This document shows, piece after piece, positions 1-8,436 of a stretch of 64,000 bases of DNA. The number at the start of each line of letters is the position of its first letter. Position 1 is the first letter of the stretch. Source of the DNA: CALNBC01 sp040768925. Lineage in GTDB: Bacteria > Bacillota > Clostridia > Christensenellales > CALWSW01. The notes under the pieces were generated by a model, which worked only from the letters and a program-made list of their open reading frames with translations, had not been told where the DNA came from and did no database searches. The stretch covers positions 943,677 to 1,007,676 of the forward strand of contig JAXGLZ010000001.1 of assembly GCA_040768925.1 (NCBI GenBank), in the 5' to 3' direction. The position numbers and the translations under genes were made by a program.

Positions 1-1
1 G

Positions 2-964
2 GTTACGGTTGTCGCATCTTCCGGCTCCACCCCCCGGGGAACCGGCGCGCGCATGCTGGTGGGGGATGCGGGGAGGATTCTGGGCACCATCGGCGGCGGC
101 GCCGTAGAATACCGCTCGACCCAGATGGCGGTCGAAGCCCTTGGGCAAAAAAGCTCTTACACCAACGCCTTCAAGCTGACGAAGGACGACGTCGCCAACC
201 TCGGCATGATCTGCGGCGGGGACGTTACGGTGTTTTTCCAGTATATCGGCGGGGAGCGGGAGGACGTTCTTGCGGTGGTCGAAACGGCCTGCGAAATGTG
301 CGGGCGGGACGAGGACGCCTGGCTGATCATCGAAACGACGGACGAATCGGACTGGGGGATGGGTGTGTATTCCCGCTCTTTTGGCTTTGCGGGCCTGAAA
401 AACTGCCCAAACGGGCTTGCGGGGATGCTGAACGCCCCGCTGGTCAAGGCGGAGTTCGAAGGCCGGCGCTTTTATGCCGAGCAGTTCGTGACGGCCGGCA
501 GGGCGATCATCTTCGGCTGCGGCCACGTGGCCCAGGAACTCGCCCCGGTGCTTTCACACCTGGGATTCCGGGTCGTCGCGCTGGACGACCGGCCCCAGTT
601 CGCCAATAAAGAGCTGTTCCCCACCGTTGAATACGTCGGCCCGGTTGATTTTTCGCGCATTGCGGACACGATCGCCGTCAACGAAAACGATTATGTTTGC
701 GTGATGACCCGGGGCCACGCCTTCGACACGGAAGTGCAAAAGCAGGTGCTGCGCACGGCGGCCGGCTATGTGGGCGTCATGGGCAGCATACACAAGAAGG
801 CGGCCGTGCAAAAACTGCTGCTAGCGGACGGCATTCCCCAAAAGGACATCGACCGGGTATGCACGCCCATCGGAACGGCGATCAAGGCGCAAACCCCGGC
901 GGAACTCGCGATCAGCATCGCGGGGGAGATGATCCTGAAGCGCGCGGAGCGCAACGGGTTATAA
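2..964 (+). CDS. XdhC/CoxF-family protein, 5' end outside window
   Basis: XdhC-family proteins help insert or mature the molybdenum cofactor of xanthine dehydrogenase-type hydroxylases. The frame is open from base 2 and begins with the family's N-terminal motif (SSGSTPRGTGARM), so the ATG at 53 is internal and the gene starts upstream of the window. An N-terminal XdhC_CoxI domain (GTIGGGAVE, then GMICGGDVTVFF) is followed by a Rossmann-like C-terminal domain (FGCGHVAQELAPVLSHLGF, then GVMGSIHKK and CTPIGTAIKAQTPAELAISIAGEMI). It ends at a strong terminator shared with the convergent nudix operon. Which hydroxylase it serves cannot be seen here. Confidence 0.93.
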   Translation, partial: VTVVASSGSTPRGTGARMLVGDAGRILGTIGGGAVEYRSTQMAVEALGQKSSYTNAFKLTKDDVANLGMICGGDVTVFFQYIGGEREDVLAVVETACEMCGRDEDAWLIIETTDESDWGMGVYSRSFGFAGLKNCPNGLAGMLNAPLVKAEFEGRRFYAEQFVTAGRAIIFGCGHVAQELAPVLSHLGFRVVALDDRPQFANKELFPTVEYVGPVDFSRIADTIAVNENDYVCVMTRGHAFDTEVQKQVLRTAAGYVGVMGSIHKKAAVQKLLLADGIPQKDIDRVCTPIGTAIKAQTPAELAISIAGEMILKRAERNGL

Positions 965-976
965 TCCCGCAAAAAT

Positions 977-1026
977 AAAACACAAAACCGGCCTTTGCGG
1001 CAAAGCAGGCCGGTTTTGTGTTTTTT
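977..1026. terminator. Bidirectional intrinsic terminator between xdhC and the nudix operon
   Basis: A long perfect stem (arms 977-994 and 1007-1024, core ACCGGCCT/AGGCCGGT) is flanked by A-rich DNA on the left and a T run on the right. It can stop transcription from both convergent genes. Confidence 0.9.
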
Positions 1027-1041
1027 ACGCTATATGCAAGC

Positions 1042-1740
1042 CTATTCGATCATTCCGCAATGGTGCAGCGCGTGAAAAAGGACCAGGCCGTGGTCCCCGG
1101 CGAGCTGCTCTTTGCCCTCAATTCCGCCAAGGAGGATGAATACGCCCAAACCGTCCACCGCGACCCGGGCGCAAAGCTCGATCCCGCGGGCGGTCTTTCC
1201 GCTGCCGGAAAGGGTGATCTCGTATTCCTCGCCAAATTGGCCGTAAGGGGTCCCGCAGGCGGTGCAGGGCAGGGTGACGTCGTTTTCGCGGCTCTTTTGC
1301 GCGGGGATTTTTATCCCGCCTTTTTTCTTGACAAAGATGGAAAAAAGCGCGGCCGCGGCGGCGTCGTCCCCGGCGGAAAAAGCAAGCGCTTCCCGCTTGG
1401 CCCGGGCCAAGAAGGCGCAGGTGATGATCCGCGTCCTCGGGTCCCTCGTCGGCTCGCCGAACATGCCGAAGGGAACGAGGGGGAGGTTTCTCAAGCCGGT
1501 TTCCTCAAAAAGCTCTCTGGCCGCCGCTTCGTGCAGCGTTTCGCCCATATCCAAAAATCCGCCGGGCAGCGCCCAGCGGCCGATGTTTGGGTGGTCCCCC
1601 CGGCGGATGAGCAGAACCTCCGCCGAATCGGTGGTCACAACCATGTCCACCGTGACGGAGGGACGGTCAAAATTCGCCGGGTCGTAAGCCGAAAGGAATT
1701 CGGAAAGGGTCTGGCCTTTCGCGTTTCTTTTTTCGCTCAT
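1042..1740 (-). CDS. Nudix hydrolase (ADP-ribose pyrophosphatase-like)
   Basis: Hydrolyses a nucleoside diphosphate linked to another moiety; the exact substrate is not known. A canonical Nudix box lies at residues 61-83 (GGFLDMGET, then REL.EETGL), preceded by a beta strand holding LLIRRGDHP and followed by a C-terminal extension. At 232 aa it is longer than minimal Nudix proteins. The ATG at 1740 follows a GAGGAAG site and lies 18 bases after the stop of the upstream methyltransferase gene, so it is the last gene of the leftward operon. The C-terminal half (residues ~130-232) has no clear assignment. Confidence 0.9.
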   Translation of the reverse strand: MSEKRNAKGQTLSEFLSAYDPANFDRPSVTVDMVVTTDSAEVLLIRRGDHPNIGRWALPGGFLDMGETLHEAAARELFEETGLRNLPLVPFGMFGEPTRDPRTRIITCAFLARAKREALAFSAGDDAAAAALFSIFVKKKGGIKIPAQKSRENDVTLPCTACGTPYGQFGEEYEITLSGSGKTARGIELCARVAVDGLGVFILLGGIEGKEQLAGDHGLVLFHALHHCGMIE

Positions 1741-1758
1741 TTGCGCGCTGCTTCCTCG

Positions 1759-2865
1759 TCAGAATTTGTAGATATACGCCTGGCAGGGCAGGCCGGAGTT
1801 ATAGATCTTCCGGCGCTTGTCCGCCCGCCTGCCGAAGCTTTTTTCGAATCCGGGGTGGGAGGAGATGATCACCGCCTGCCATCCGGTAAGGGTGGAAAAG
1901 GCCCGGCCCATCTTTTCGTAAAGGGCTTCGCAGGAACGGCGGTCCGAAAGCCGTTCGCCGTAGGGCGGGTTGCAGACGAGCCTGCCCCCGGTGTCCGAAC
2001 GGGAAAGCCGGGTCGCGTCCGCCCGGGCGAAGGGAAGGTCGACCCCGGCCTTTTTTGCGTGAAATCTGGCGAGCTTCAAAACGGATTCGTCGATATCGCT
2101 GGCAAAAATATCTTTCAACGGCCCCGGCCGCTCCAGGGCGACGGCGCGCTCCCGCTCCGCCTTCCAAAGGTTTTTGGGAAGGAAAAGCCATCCCTCCGCC
2201 GCGAATTCCCGCTGGATGCCCGGGGCGCGGTTCTTGGCGATGAGCGCGGCTTCGATGGCGATGGTGCCGGAGCCGCACATCGGGTCCAGAAAGGGGCCGC
2301 CGCCCCGGTATCCCGAAAGCAGCACCAGCCCGGCCGCCAGGGTTTCGATGATCGGGGCTTCGGCGTTCAGCGTGCGGTAGCCCCTGCGGTTCAGCCCCGC
2401 GCCGCTGGCGTCCAGGGCGAGGGTGGCGACATCCTCCAAAAGCCCGACCTCGACGATGATCTTTGGCCCGTCTTCCGGAAGCACGCGGACCCTGTGGCCT
2501 TTTTTGAGCCGTTCGACGATGGCTTTTTTGGTGATCGCCTGGCAGTCGGGAACGGAATGCAGCGCGGAGCGCGCGCTCTTTCCCTTGACCGGGAAGGCCG
2601 CGTTCCTGGGTATGTAATCCTCCCAGCGGAGGGCGGAAACGCCCTGGAAAAGCGCCTCGAAGGAAGTCGCCTCAAAGGAGCCGATCTTCATAAAAACCCG
2701 CTCGGCCGTGCGAAGGCAAAGATTCGCCCTGCAAAGGAGGGAAAAATCGCCGGAAAAATCCACCCTGGCATCCTTCGCGGAAACGTTTTGTGCGCCGATG
2801 CGGCGCAGCTCGTTTGCCAGGATCCCTTCAATGCCGAACCTGCAAGTGGCAAAATACTCGTTCAT
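1759..2865 (-). CDS. THUMP-domain class I SAM-dependent RNA methyltransferase (RlmL/YpsC type)
   Basis: Predicted N2-guanine methyltransferase acting on 23S rRNA. Residues ~1-60 form a ferredoxin-like domain and ~65-150 a THUMP domain. The catalytic Rossmann fold has the SAM-binding motif DPMCGSGT (194-201) and the amino-methyltransferase motif NPPY (299-302). At 368 aa it matches the single-domain YpsC/RlmL-N family and lacks the RlmK half of the E. coli fusion. Its ATG overlaps the stop of the preceding HEAT-like gene by 4 bases, which implies translational coupling. Confidence 0.92.
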   Translation of the reverse strand: MNEYFATCRFGIEGILANELRRIGAQNVSAKDARVDFSGDFSLLCRANLCLRTAERVFMKIGSFEATSFEALFQGVSALRWEDYIPRNAAFPVKGKSARSALHSVPDCQAITKKAIVERLKKGHRVRVLPEDGPKIIVEVGLLEDVATLALDASGAGLNRRGYRTLNAEAPIIETLAAGLVLLSGYRGGGPFLDPMCGSGTIAIEAALIAKNRAPGIQREFAAEGWLFLPKNLWKAERERAVALERPGPLKDIFASDIDESVLKLARFHAKKAGVDLPFARADATRLSRSDTGGRLVCNPPYGERLSDRRSCEALYEKMGRAFSTLTGWQAVIISSHPGFEKSFGRRADKRRKIYNSGLPCQAYIYKF

Positions 2866-3683
2866 CTTTGCTGCTTCAACTTTTCAAAATCAGGATCGCC
2901 GGAAAAATCCCGCTGCTTTGAAACGGTTCCGCCCAGGGATTCGATGGCTTCCAGCAAGGCGCGGTAATCCGCATAATCCGCACCGGGCAGGGCTTCCTCC
3001 AGCACGGGGATGGCTTCGGCGTCGCCGTAGCGGGCGAGCAGAGAAGCGAAATACGCCCTTCGCTCGTACCTGCCGAGAAAATGGCGGACCAGGCGGTCAA
3101 AAACCCGCTTGTCCTTTTGGGGAAGGCCGGAAAGAAGGTCCAAAAGGCAGTCGGCGGCCTCGTCCGAAGCGCCCTTCAGGGCGGCAAGAAGCTGTTCCCG
3201 CACCGTTTCCCCCATCGCGGAAAGGCCCATGGCCGCGGCTTCGTTCAGCCCCTGGTTTTCCGTCGGATTTTTGACGATTTCCAGGTATTCAATAACCGGA
3301 AGGGCGGAGCCTTTCTGATTCAGCAGCTCTGCCGCGGCCCGGCGGGCGTTCAAAAGCTGCTCCGCCCGGTCGAATGCGCCGCGCTTTCCGCAAAGAAGCT
3401 CGTAAAGGAGCTCCTCGGAATCCGCCGCGTCCTCCAGGGCGTTCAGCAGGGGGTCCGGCGGGTTTTTCCCTTCCAAAACATAGCCGCAGAGCTCGTCCGC
3501 AAGTTTGGCCGCGCCCATGGCATAAAAATATTCGTTCGGCGAAACGCCGCCCGTGGCCTCGTTCGGCGTGTCCAACCAGTTCAAAAAAAGGTCGGGCATG
3601 TCCTCCTCGATTTGCGCCGGGTCCTCCCCCGCGCGCAGCTTTTTCAAAAGCGTGGCCTTGAACAGGCCGTCGATGTCAATCAT
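2862..3683 (-). CDS. HEAT-repeat-like hypothetical protein
   Basis: A 273-aa soluble, acidic, alpha-helical protein with no signal peptide or membrane segment. Residues ~130-260 show repeating helical pairs of HEAT/armadillo character (for example AAAMGLSAMGETVREQLLAAL and LLARYGDAEAIPVLEEAL). It lies between the TPR protein and the rRNA methyltransferase, overlapping the first by 8 bases and the second by 4. A scaffold or adaptor role linked to translation or quality control is a guess from context; no catalytic motif is visible. Confidence 0.75.
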   Translation of the reverse strand: MIDIDGLFKATLLKKLRAGEDPAQIEEDMPDLFLNWLDTPNEATGGVSPNEYFYAMGAAKLADELCGYVLEGKNPPDPLLNALEDAADSEELLYELLCGKRGAFDRAEQLLNARRAAAELLNQKGSALPVIEYLEIVKNPTENQGLNEAAAMGLSAMGETVREQLLAALKGASDEAADCLLDLLSGLPQKDKRVFDRLVRHFLGRYERRAYFASLLARYGDAEAIPVLEEALPGADYADYRALLEAIESLGGTVSKQRDFSGDPDFEKLKQQR

Positions 3684-5394
3684 AATTGTGTTCCCCCAAA
3701 ATGCCGCTGAATACGATGCCGTAAATCAGGCGGTTCGCGGTCCGAAAGCGCGACGCGGTGGCGCCGTAAGCCTCGATCATCTCGCTCTGGGTCACCTTTT
3801 CGCCCAGGGCGCGCTTTGCCGAATATTCAAGGGCCGCCGCAAAGGCAGGCACCCGTTCGTCCGTGATCATGACCGGGTCCTCGATGATCCCGGCCACAAA
3901 CTGCCGCCAGATGGCGACGCCCTGATGGATCAGTTCCTCCATATTGCCGCGCTCGGAAGCCTTGGAGACAAAAAGCTCCGGAACCTTCCTGTAATTGGGT
4001 GGAAGCTGGTCCAGGCCGTTGAACACGTTGATCGTGACTTCGGCCACGCCGCAGTCCATCATCGCCGTGAAGGGGCCGTCCGCCCCGATCAGCGAAAGCA
4101 TGCCGAGATAGGTCTGCTTGACGTCCGGCGGGATGCGCGCGTCGCAAAGCCGGATGCGAAGCTCGCTCTGCGCCCGGACGGGGTCGAGGGTCAGCAGAAT
4201 GTTCAGGGCGGCGATGTGCCAGTTGCTGCTCCTGAGCGCCCATTCCACGGCCTGTTCGAGCTCCGGCCGGGTGCTGCGCTGCTCCTCGGTTTCGTTCTGC
4301 ATATCCGCGATTGAGGCGGAGAGGCGCAGCATCTCGCAAAGGGGAAGCTCCCGGGCGCAGGTGATGATGGGCTCGTAAACATCCAGCGCCTGCCTTTTGC
4401 AAAGCTCGATAAAATAGGCGAAGACCGGGTCCTTCGGGTCGAGGTAAAGGGCGCGCTCCCAAAGCTTTTGCGCTTCGCCGATGCTTCCGAGGTTATAGTG
4501 GCAGACCGCGGCCATGTGGAGCACCTCGGTGTCGCAGGGGGCGATTTCGAGGATTGCCAGGAAGTGTTTCAGGGCGCTTTCCGGGCGGTTGACTTCAAAA
4601 AGGGTGCTGCCCAGCTTGATGCGCTCGAACCGGTCCGAGCCGGGGATCGCGCTCAAAAAATCCGCTTCCCGGCTCAGCGCCGCCCCGTCCCCCATCGAAT
4701 AGTAGATGAGCGCAAGGATGCACCGGATCATGTAATTGTCCCGGTCGCGCAGAAGGGCGCTGTTGCAGACGGTGAGCGCCCGGGAAAACTGCTTGTCGCA
4801 ATAGCAGGCCATGGCGAGGTTGCTCGCCTGCTCGGTGGAATCGGGAGCCAGCGCCCAGGCGCGCTCAAAAAGGGCGATGGCCTTTTTGATGTTGCCCCGG
4901 TCCAGCTCCTCCATGGCCTTTAAGGACTGGTCCGCGATCTTCTTCCTGGATTCCTCGGAAAGGTAGCTTTGAAGGGATTCCTCCTCGGAAAGATGACGGG
5001 ACAAAGCCTCGCTGAACACCGGGCCGATCTCCGGGCAGTCGTCCCCCAGTTTTTCGGCGATCCGGGTCATTTCGCGAAAGCAGATGATGGCCGCGTCGTA
5101 CTCGTGGCCGTCCATATACAAAAGCGCAAGGCGGAAAAACAGGTTCGGGTCGTCCAAAGAGCCCCGCCACATGGCTTCGCAAAGCTCCGCGATGGCCAGT
5201 TTTTCGCTGCCCGCGTCCGCATAGGCGAAGCCCAGGCGAAGGTGGGCGGAAGGCTCCGTGGGGGAAAGCTCGATGGCTTTTTTATAAAACGCAAGGGCGT
5301 CCTCCGGAACGCCGGATTCCATGCGCGCGTCCCCGCGCCTGAGGAAGAAATCGGCGTTCTGGGCAAAGGGCACCACGTTACCAGTTCTAATCAT
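3676..5394 (-). CDS. Tetratricopeptide-repeat protein
   Basis: A 572-aa TPR protein. At least seven TPR-like helical pairs can be seen between about residues 10 and 330 (for example ALAFYKKAIELSPTEPSAHLRLGFAY and KAIALFERAWALAPDS). The C-terminal ~230 residues are helical but not clearly TPR. The frame is open back to 5439, but the ATG at 5394 has a good AAAGGA site and would overlap the hslO stop by 8 bases, like the other overlaps in this operon. The proline-rich N-terminal extension of the longer reading is probably not translated. It probably acts as a protein-interaction scaffold. Confidence 0.85.
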   Translation of the reverse strand: MIRTGNVVPFAQNADFFLRRGDARMESGVPEDALAFYKKAIELSPTEPSAHLRLGFAYADAGSEKLAIAELCEAMWRGSLDDPNLFFRLALLYMDGHEYDAAIICFREMTRIAEKLGDDCPEIGPVFSEALSRHLSEEESLQSYLSEESRKKIADQSLKAMEELDRGNIKKAIALFERAWALAPDSTEQASNLAMACYCDKQFSRALTVCNSALLRDRDNYMIRCILALIYYSMGDGAALSREADFLSAIPGSDRFERIKLGSTLFEVNRPESALKHFLAILEIAPCDTEVLHMAAVCHYNLGSIGEAQKLWERALYLDPKDPVFAYFIELCKRQALDVYEPIITCARELPLCEMLRLSASIADMQNETEEQRSTRPELEQAVEWALRSSNWHIAALNILLTLDPVRAQSELRIRLCDARIPPDVKQTYLGMLSLIGADGPFTAMMDCGVAEVTINVFNGLDQLPPNYRKVPELFVSKASERGNMEELIHQGVAIWRQFVAGIIEDPVMITDERVPAFAAALEYSAKRALGEKVTQSEMIEAYGATASRFRTANRLIYGIVFSGILGEHNYD

Positions 5395-6298
5395 GCGCGT
5401 CCTTTCGTTCGGTTTGGGCGGCATTGGCGGCGGCGGCAATCGTCATCAGATCCTCTTTAGTAAAATTATATTCCGTATTGCAAAAATGGCATATCAAAGA
5501 CGCCCCATTTTGTTCCTTTGCCATCTTCAAAAGCTCCTCTTTTCCCAGGCCGAGGAGCGCGCGTTCCAGGCGTTCCCGGCCGCAGTCGCAAAGGAGCCGG
5601 GGCTTCACCGTTTCGATCATGACCGGCGAAAGGTCGGAAAAAAGCCAGTCGATGATCCGCTCAAGGCTCATCCCCGCTTCAGAGATCAGCGCCGGCATTT
5701 CCCGGGCGGCGTACATGCGCTGTTCCACCTTTTCAAGAACGTCGTTTGGGCAGCCGGGCATCGCCTGGACGATCAGGCCGCAGGCCGCGGTGACCCCCTG
5801 GCTGTTCATGTGGACGCCGAGGAACACGGCTGTGGGCTGCTGCTGGCTGTTTGCGAAATAAGCGGCGATATCCTCCGCGATCTCGCCGGAAACCAGGGCG
5901 CTCTGGCCGGTGTACGGCTCCTTCAGGCGAAGGTCGGTGATCACGGTCAGGGTGCCGTCCTTGCCCACGGCCTCGCCGACGGGCAGCTTGCCGTTTTCCC
6001 TCGGGGGAAGGTCCGCCGCGGGGTTGCCGATCAGCCCTTTGACCGAGCCGTCCTGCCTGCCCACGCAGACGATGTTCCCCGCCGGGCCGCCGCCCTTGAA
6101 GATCAGGCTGACTTCCGCCTGGGGGACTTTCAGCATCGCGCCCATGACCGAAGCGCCCATCAGCGCCCGGCCCAGAGCCGCCGTGCAGACCGGGGAGGTT
6201 TGGTGCATCAGCCTTGCCTGCTCCACCAGGGCCGGGGCGTTTATCGCATAAAAGTTCATCGCTGAATCGGCCAGCAGGCCCTTGATCAGTTCATCCAT
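5387..6298 (-). CDS. hslO: Hsp33 redox-regulated holdase chaperone
   Basis: Cytoplasmic chaperone activated by oxidation. It holds unfolding proteins when its zinc centre is lost and disulphides form. The 303-aa length is typical. The C-terminal zinc motif is intact: CDC at residues 237-239 and CHFC at 270-273. The N-terminal core has the family's ALGRALMGASVMGAMLK stretch. It overlaps both neighbours by 8 bases inside the seven-gene operon, so it is probably made together with them rather than from its own heat-shock promoter. No CIRCE or HrcA element was seen nearby. Confidence 0.96.
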   Translation of the reverse strand: MDELIKGLLADSAMNFYAINAPALVEQARLMHQTSPVCTAALGRALMGASVMGAMLKVPQAEVSLIFKGGGPAGNIVCVGRQDGSVKGLIGNPAADLPPRENGKLPVGEAVGKDGTLTVITDLRLKEPYTGQSALVSGEIAEDIAAYFANSQQQPTAVFLGVHMNSQGVTAACGLIVQAMPGCPNDVLEKVEQRMYAAREMPALISEAGMSLERIIDWLFSDLSPVMIETVKPRLLCDCGRERLERALLGLGKEELLKMAKEQNGASLICHFCNTEYNFTKEDLMTIAAAANAAQTERKDAHD

Positions 6299-7052
6299 GT
6301 TGTTTCTCCGTTGGTTTTCTTCCGGTAAAAAGCAGCCGTTCGGAATTCCGTTTCGGCGCTTTTAGGGTATCAAAGTCAACGACGGCGGCATCCTCGAAGC
6401 CGCAGTCCGCCATGTGGGCCAAAAGCTCCTCCGAAGAATGGGCGCGCTGAATATGCCGTTCAAAAAAGCGCTCGTAGCTCTGCCCGTCCGCGCTCAAAAA
6501 ACAGGTAAGCTCCATTTCCAGCAGTCTGGAGGAAGGGTCGTAGGCGTTTTTCCAAAGGTAAGCCGCCCGTTCCGACGTTTCGCCAAAGGTGTTGCCCCAC
6601 AATAGGTTCTCCAGCTTGTGGCGGGAGCTTACGTCAAAACAGAGCAGCCCGCCGGGCGAAAGAACGTCAAAAGCGCTGCTGAAAAAGGCGCGCACCGCCG
6701 AAGCGCTCGTGAGATAGTTTACTCCGTCGCAGGAGGAATTGACAACGTCCTGTTTTTTGTGGACCGAAAGCGCGGTCATGGACTGGCGCGCAAAAGGGAT
6801 CCGAAGGCCCGCCGCGCGCGCTTTTTTCGCGGCGATGTCCAGCATGCTTTCGGAAAGGTCGATCCCTGTGACCGTGTGACCGGCTTTTGCCAGAGGAATC
6901 GTAATATTCCCGGTGCCGCAGGCCGCGTCCAGTATTTTCAAAGGGCCGGTCAGGCCGTTTTTTTCATAAAGCGAAAGCAGCTTCCCAGCCCAGGCGGAAT
7001 AATCCACTTCCGCCATGAAAAGATCGTAAATTTCGGAAAATCGCTGGTACAT
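6291..7052 (-). CDS. Class I SAM-dependent methyltransferase
   Basis: A small-molecule-type methyltransferase of 253 aa. The SAM-binding motif I is LDAACGTGNITIPLA (residues ~40-54), followed by GIDLSESMLDIA (motif II) and LSPGGLLCFDV (post-motif region). The substrate is unknown. The start ATG is 3 bases after the M20 peptidase stop, and the 3' end overlaps hslO by 8 bases. Similar proteins are common in Clostridia with no assigned role. Confidence 0.88.
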   Translation of the reverse strand: MYQRFSEIYDLFMAEVDYSAWAGKLLSLYEKNGLTGPLKILDAACGTGNITIPLAKAGHTVTGIDLSESMLDIAAKKARAAGLRIPFARQSMTALSVHKKQDVVNSSCDGVNYLTSASAVRAFFSSAFDVLSPGGLLCFDVSSRHKLENLLWGNTFGETSERAAYLWKNAYDPSSRLLEMELTCFLSADGQSYERFFERHIQRAHSSEELLAHMADCGFEDAAVVDFDTLKAPKRNSERLLFTGRKPTEKQHG

Positions 7053-7055
7053 GGC

Positions 7056-8204
7056 CTACTCCAGTCCGATGATGCGGCGGTAGATCTCGATCCCGCCCAA
7101 AAGGTCCGCCTCGTCGAAATTGAAGCGGGGGCTGTGCAGCGGTTCGCCGTAGTTTTTGCCGCCCACGCCGAGCAGGAAGAAAAGCCCCGGCACATACCGC
7201 TGATAAAAGGAAAAATCCTCCGCCGCCATGATCTCGTCCATGACCATGACGCCGTCCCTCTCGGCGAGGGAAAGCACCAAATCGACAAGGTGGCGGGGAT
7301 TGCTCAGCACGGGATAATGCATGACTTCGGTGAATTCGCAGTGAACCTCGCTGACCTTTTCCATCCCTTTGAGGATGTTTTTGATCCTGCGTTTGACGTG
7401 CTCATGGACGGAATCCTTGAAGGTGCGCACCGTTCCGTTCATCACGACCTTGTCCGCGATGATGTTTCGCGCCTGGCCGCCTTCGATTTTGCCGATGGTC
7501 AGCAGCGCTTTTTCCTGGGGGCCGACGGAACGGGTCACGATGGTCTGCAGGGCCGAAATGATCTCCGCCGAGGCGACGATGGCGTCGATCCCCTCGTGGG
7601 GGGAAGCGCCGTGGGCGCTTTTGCCGTTGACGGTGATGTCGAACTCGCAGGTTTGGGCCATCATCGGCCCTTCGCGCAGACCGATCATACCGGACGGCAC
7701 GTCCGGCCAGACGTGCATGCCGAAAATGCGGTCGACCTTCGGATCGCAGAGCGCCCCTTCCTCAACCATACGCGCGGCGCCGCCGATATGCTCCTCCGCC
7801 GGCTGGAACAACAGCACGATATTTTGGTCAAGCCGTTCGCGGTTATTTGCAACGAGCTTTGCAAAAGCCAAAAGGGCCGCGGCGTGACCGTCGTGACCGC
7901 ATGCGTGCATAAAGCCTTCGTGGCAGGAGGAGAATTCGGCGCCGGTTTGCTCAACAATCGCAAGGGCGTCGATATCCGCCCGGAAAGCCGTGGTGGGTTT
8001 TGGTTCCCCGGGGGCGCGAAACACGGCCTTGACCCCGGTGTCCGCAATGGTTTCCAGATGATCCGGCGAGAGCGCCGTCAGTTTTTTCAGGATGTACGCC
8101 TGGGTATCGCGCTCTTGATATCCAAGCTCCGGTATTCTGTGCAGATCGCGGCGAAGGGCGGTAACCTCGCCCAGCAATTCCGCGACTTTGGGATGAAGCT
8201 TCAA
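7056..8204 (-). CDS. M20D-family metallopeptidase / amidohydrolase
   Basis: Zinc-dependent hydrolase of the IAA-amino acid / N-acyl-amino acid amidohydrolase group, probably releasing amino acids from N-acyl conjugates or small peptides. Metal ligands lie in HACGHDGH (about residues 100-107), QPAEE (about 134-138), GMHVWP and a late AEDFSFY segment. The dimerisation domain sits in the middle (NGKSAHGASPHEG). It starts at TTG after a GAGGA site. It is first in the seven-gene leftward operon, with a consensus promoter about 30 bases upstream. Confidence 0.93.
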   Translation of the reverse strand: MKLHPKVAELLGEVTALRRDLHRIPELGYQERDTQAYILKKLTALSPDHLETIADTGVKAVFRAPGEPKPTTAFRADIDALAIVEQTGAEFSSCHEGFMHACGHDGHAAALLAFAKLVANNRERLDQNIVLLFQPAEEHIGGAARMVEEGALCDPKVDRIFGMHVWPDVPSGMIGLREGPMMAQTCEFDITVNGKSAHGASPHEGIDAIVASAEIISALQTIVTRSVGPQEKALLTIGKIEGGQARNIIADKVVMNGTVRTFKDSVHEHVKRRIKNILKGMEKVSEVHCEFTEVMHYPVLSNPRHLVDLVLSLAERDGVMVMDEIMAAEDFSFYQRYVPGLFFLLGVGGKNYGEPLHSPRFNFDEADLLGGIEIYRRIIGLE

Positions 8205-8233
8205 TTGAATGTCCTCGTGAATTTGGGTTTACT

Positions 8234-8264
8234 ATTATAATACTCGAAAGAGGGCAAATGTCAA
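8234..8264 (-). promoter_or_regulatory. Sigma-A promoter of the seven-gene leftward operon
   Basis: Reading leftward, TTGACA (8264-8259) is followed by a TATAAT-like -10 (8239-8234). The spacer is 19 bp to TATAAT, or 16 bp to the overlapping TATTAT. The TTG start of the first gene lies about 30 bases beyond. Confidence 0.8.
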
Positions 8265-8295
8265 AGTTATTAAGCCTTGCCAAACCGCTCAAAAG

Positions 8296-8324
8296 TTGGT
8301 TTTTTGACCTTGGGGTGGTATAAT
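8296..8324 (+). promoter_or_regulatory. Extended -10 promoter of the nucleoside phosphorylase gene
   Basis: TTGGTT (8296-8301), 17 bp, TATAAT (8319-8324), with a TG dinucleotide one base before the -10 box. It is back-to-back with the leftward operon promoter. Confidence 0.75.
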
Positions 8325-8436
8325 AATCAAATCAAAGTTCGGCACATGAACATTGCGGTTTTTGCCGGACCGCGTTTGGAACGCGGTTTGGAACGCGAAA
8401 AACGGCTTGCCGGCGGAAGGGGGAACAGGGGCCAAA

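Noticed and set aside
1018..2967. A 649-codon rightward open frame opposite the nudix and rRNA methyltransferase genes
   Set aside because: It is the antisense shadow of two well-supported genes in GC-rich DNA, with no domain, start site or natural composition of its own.
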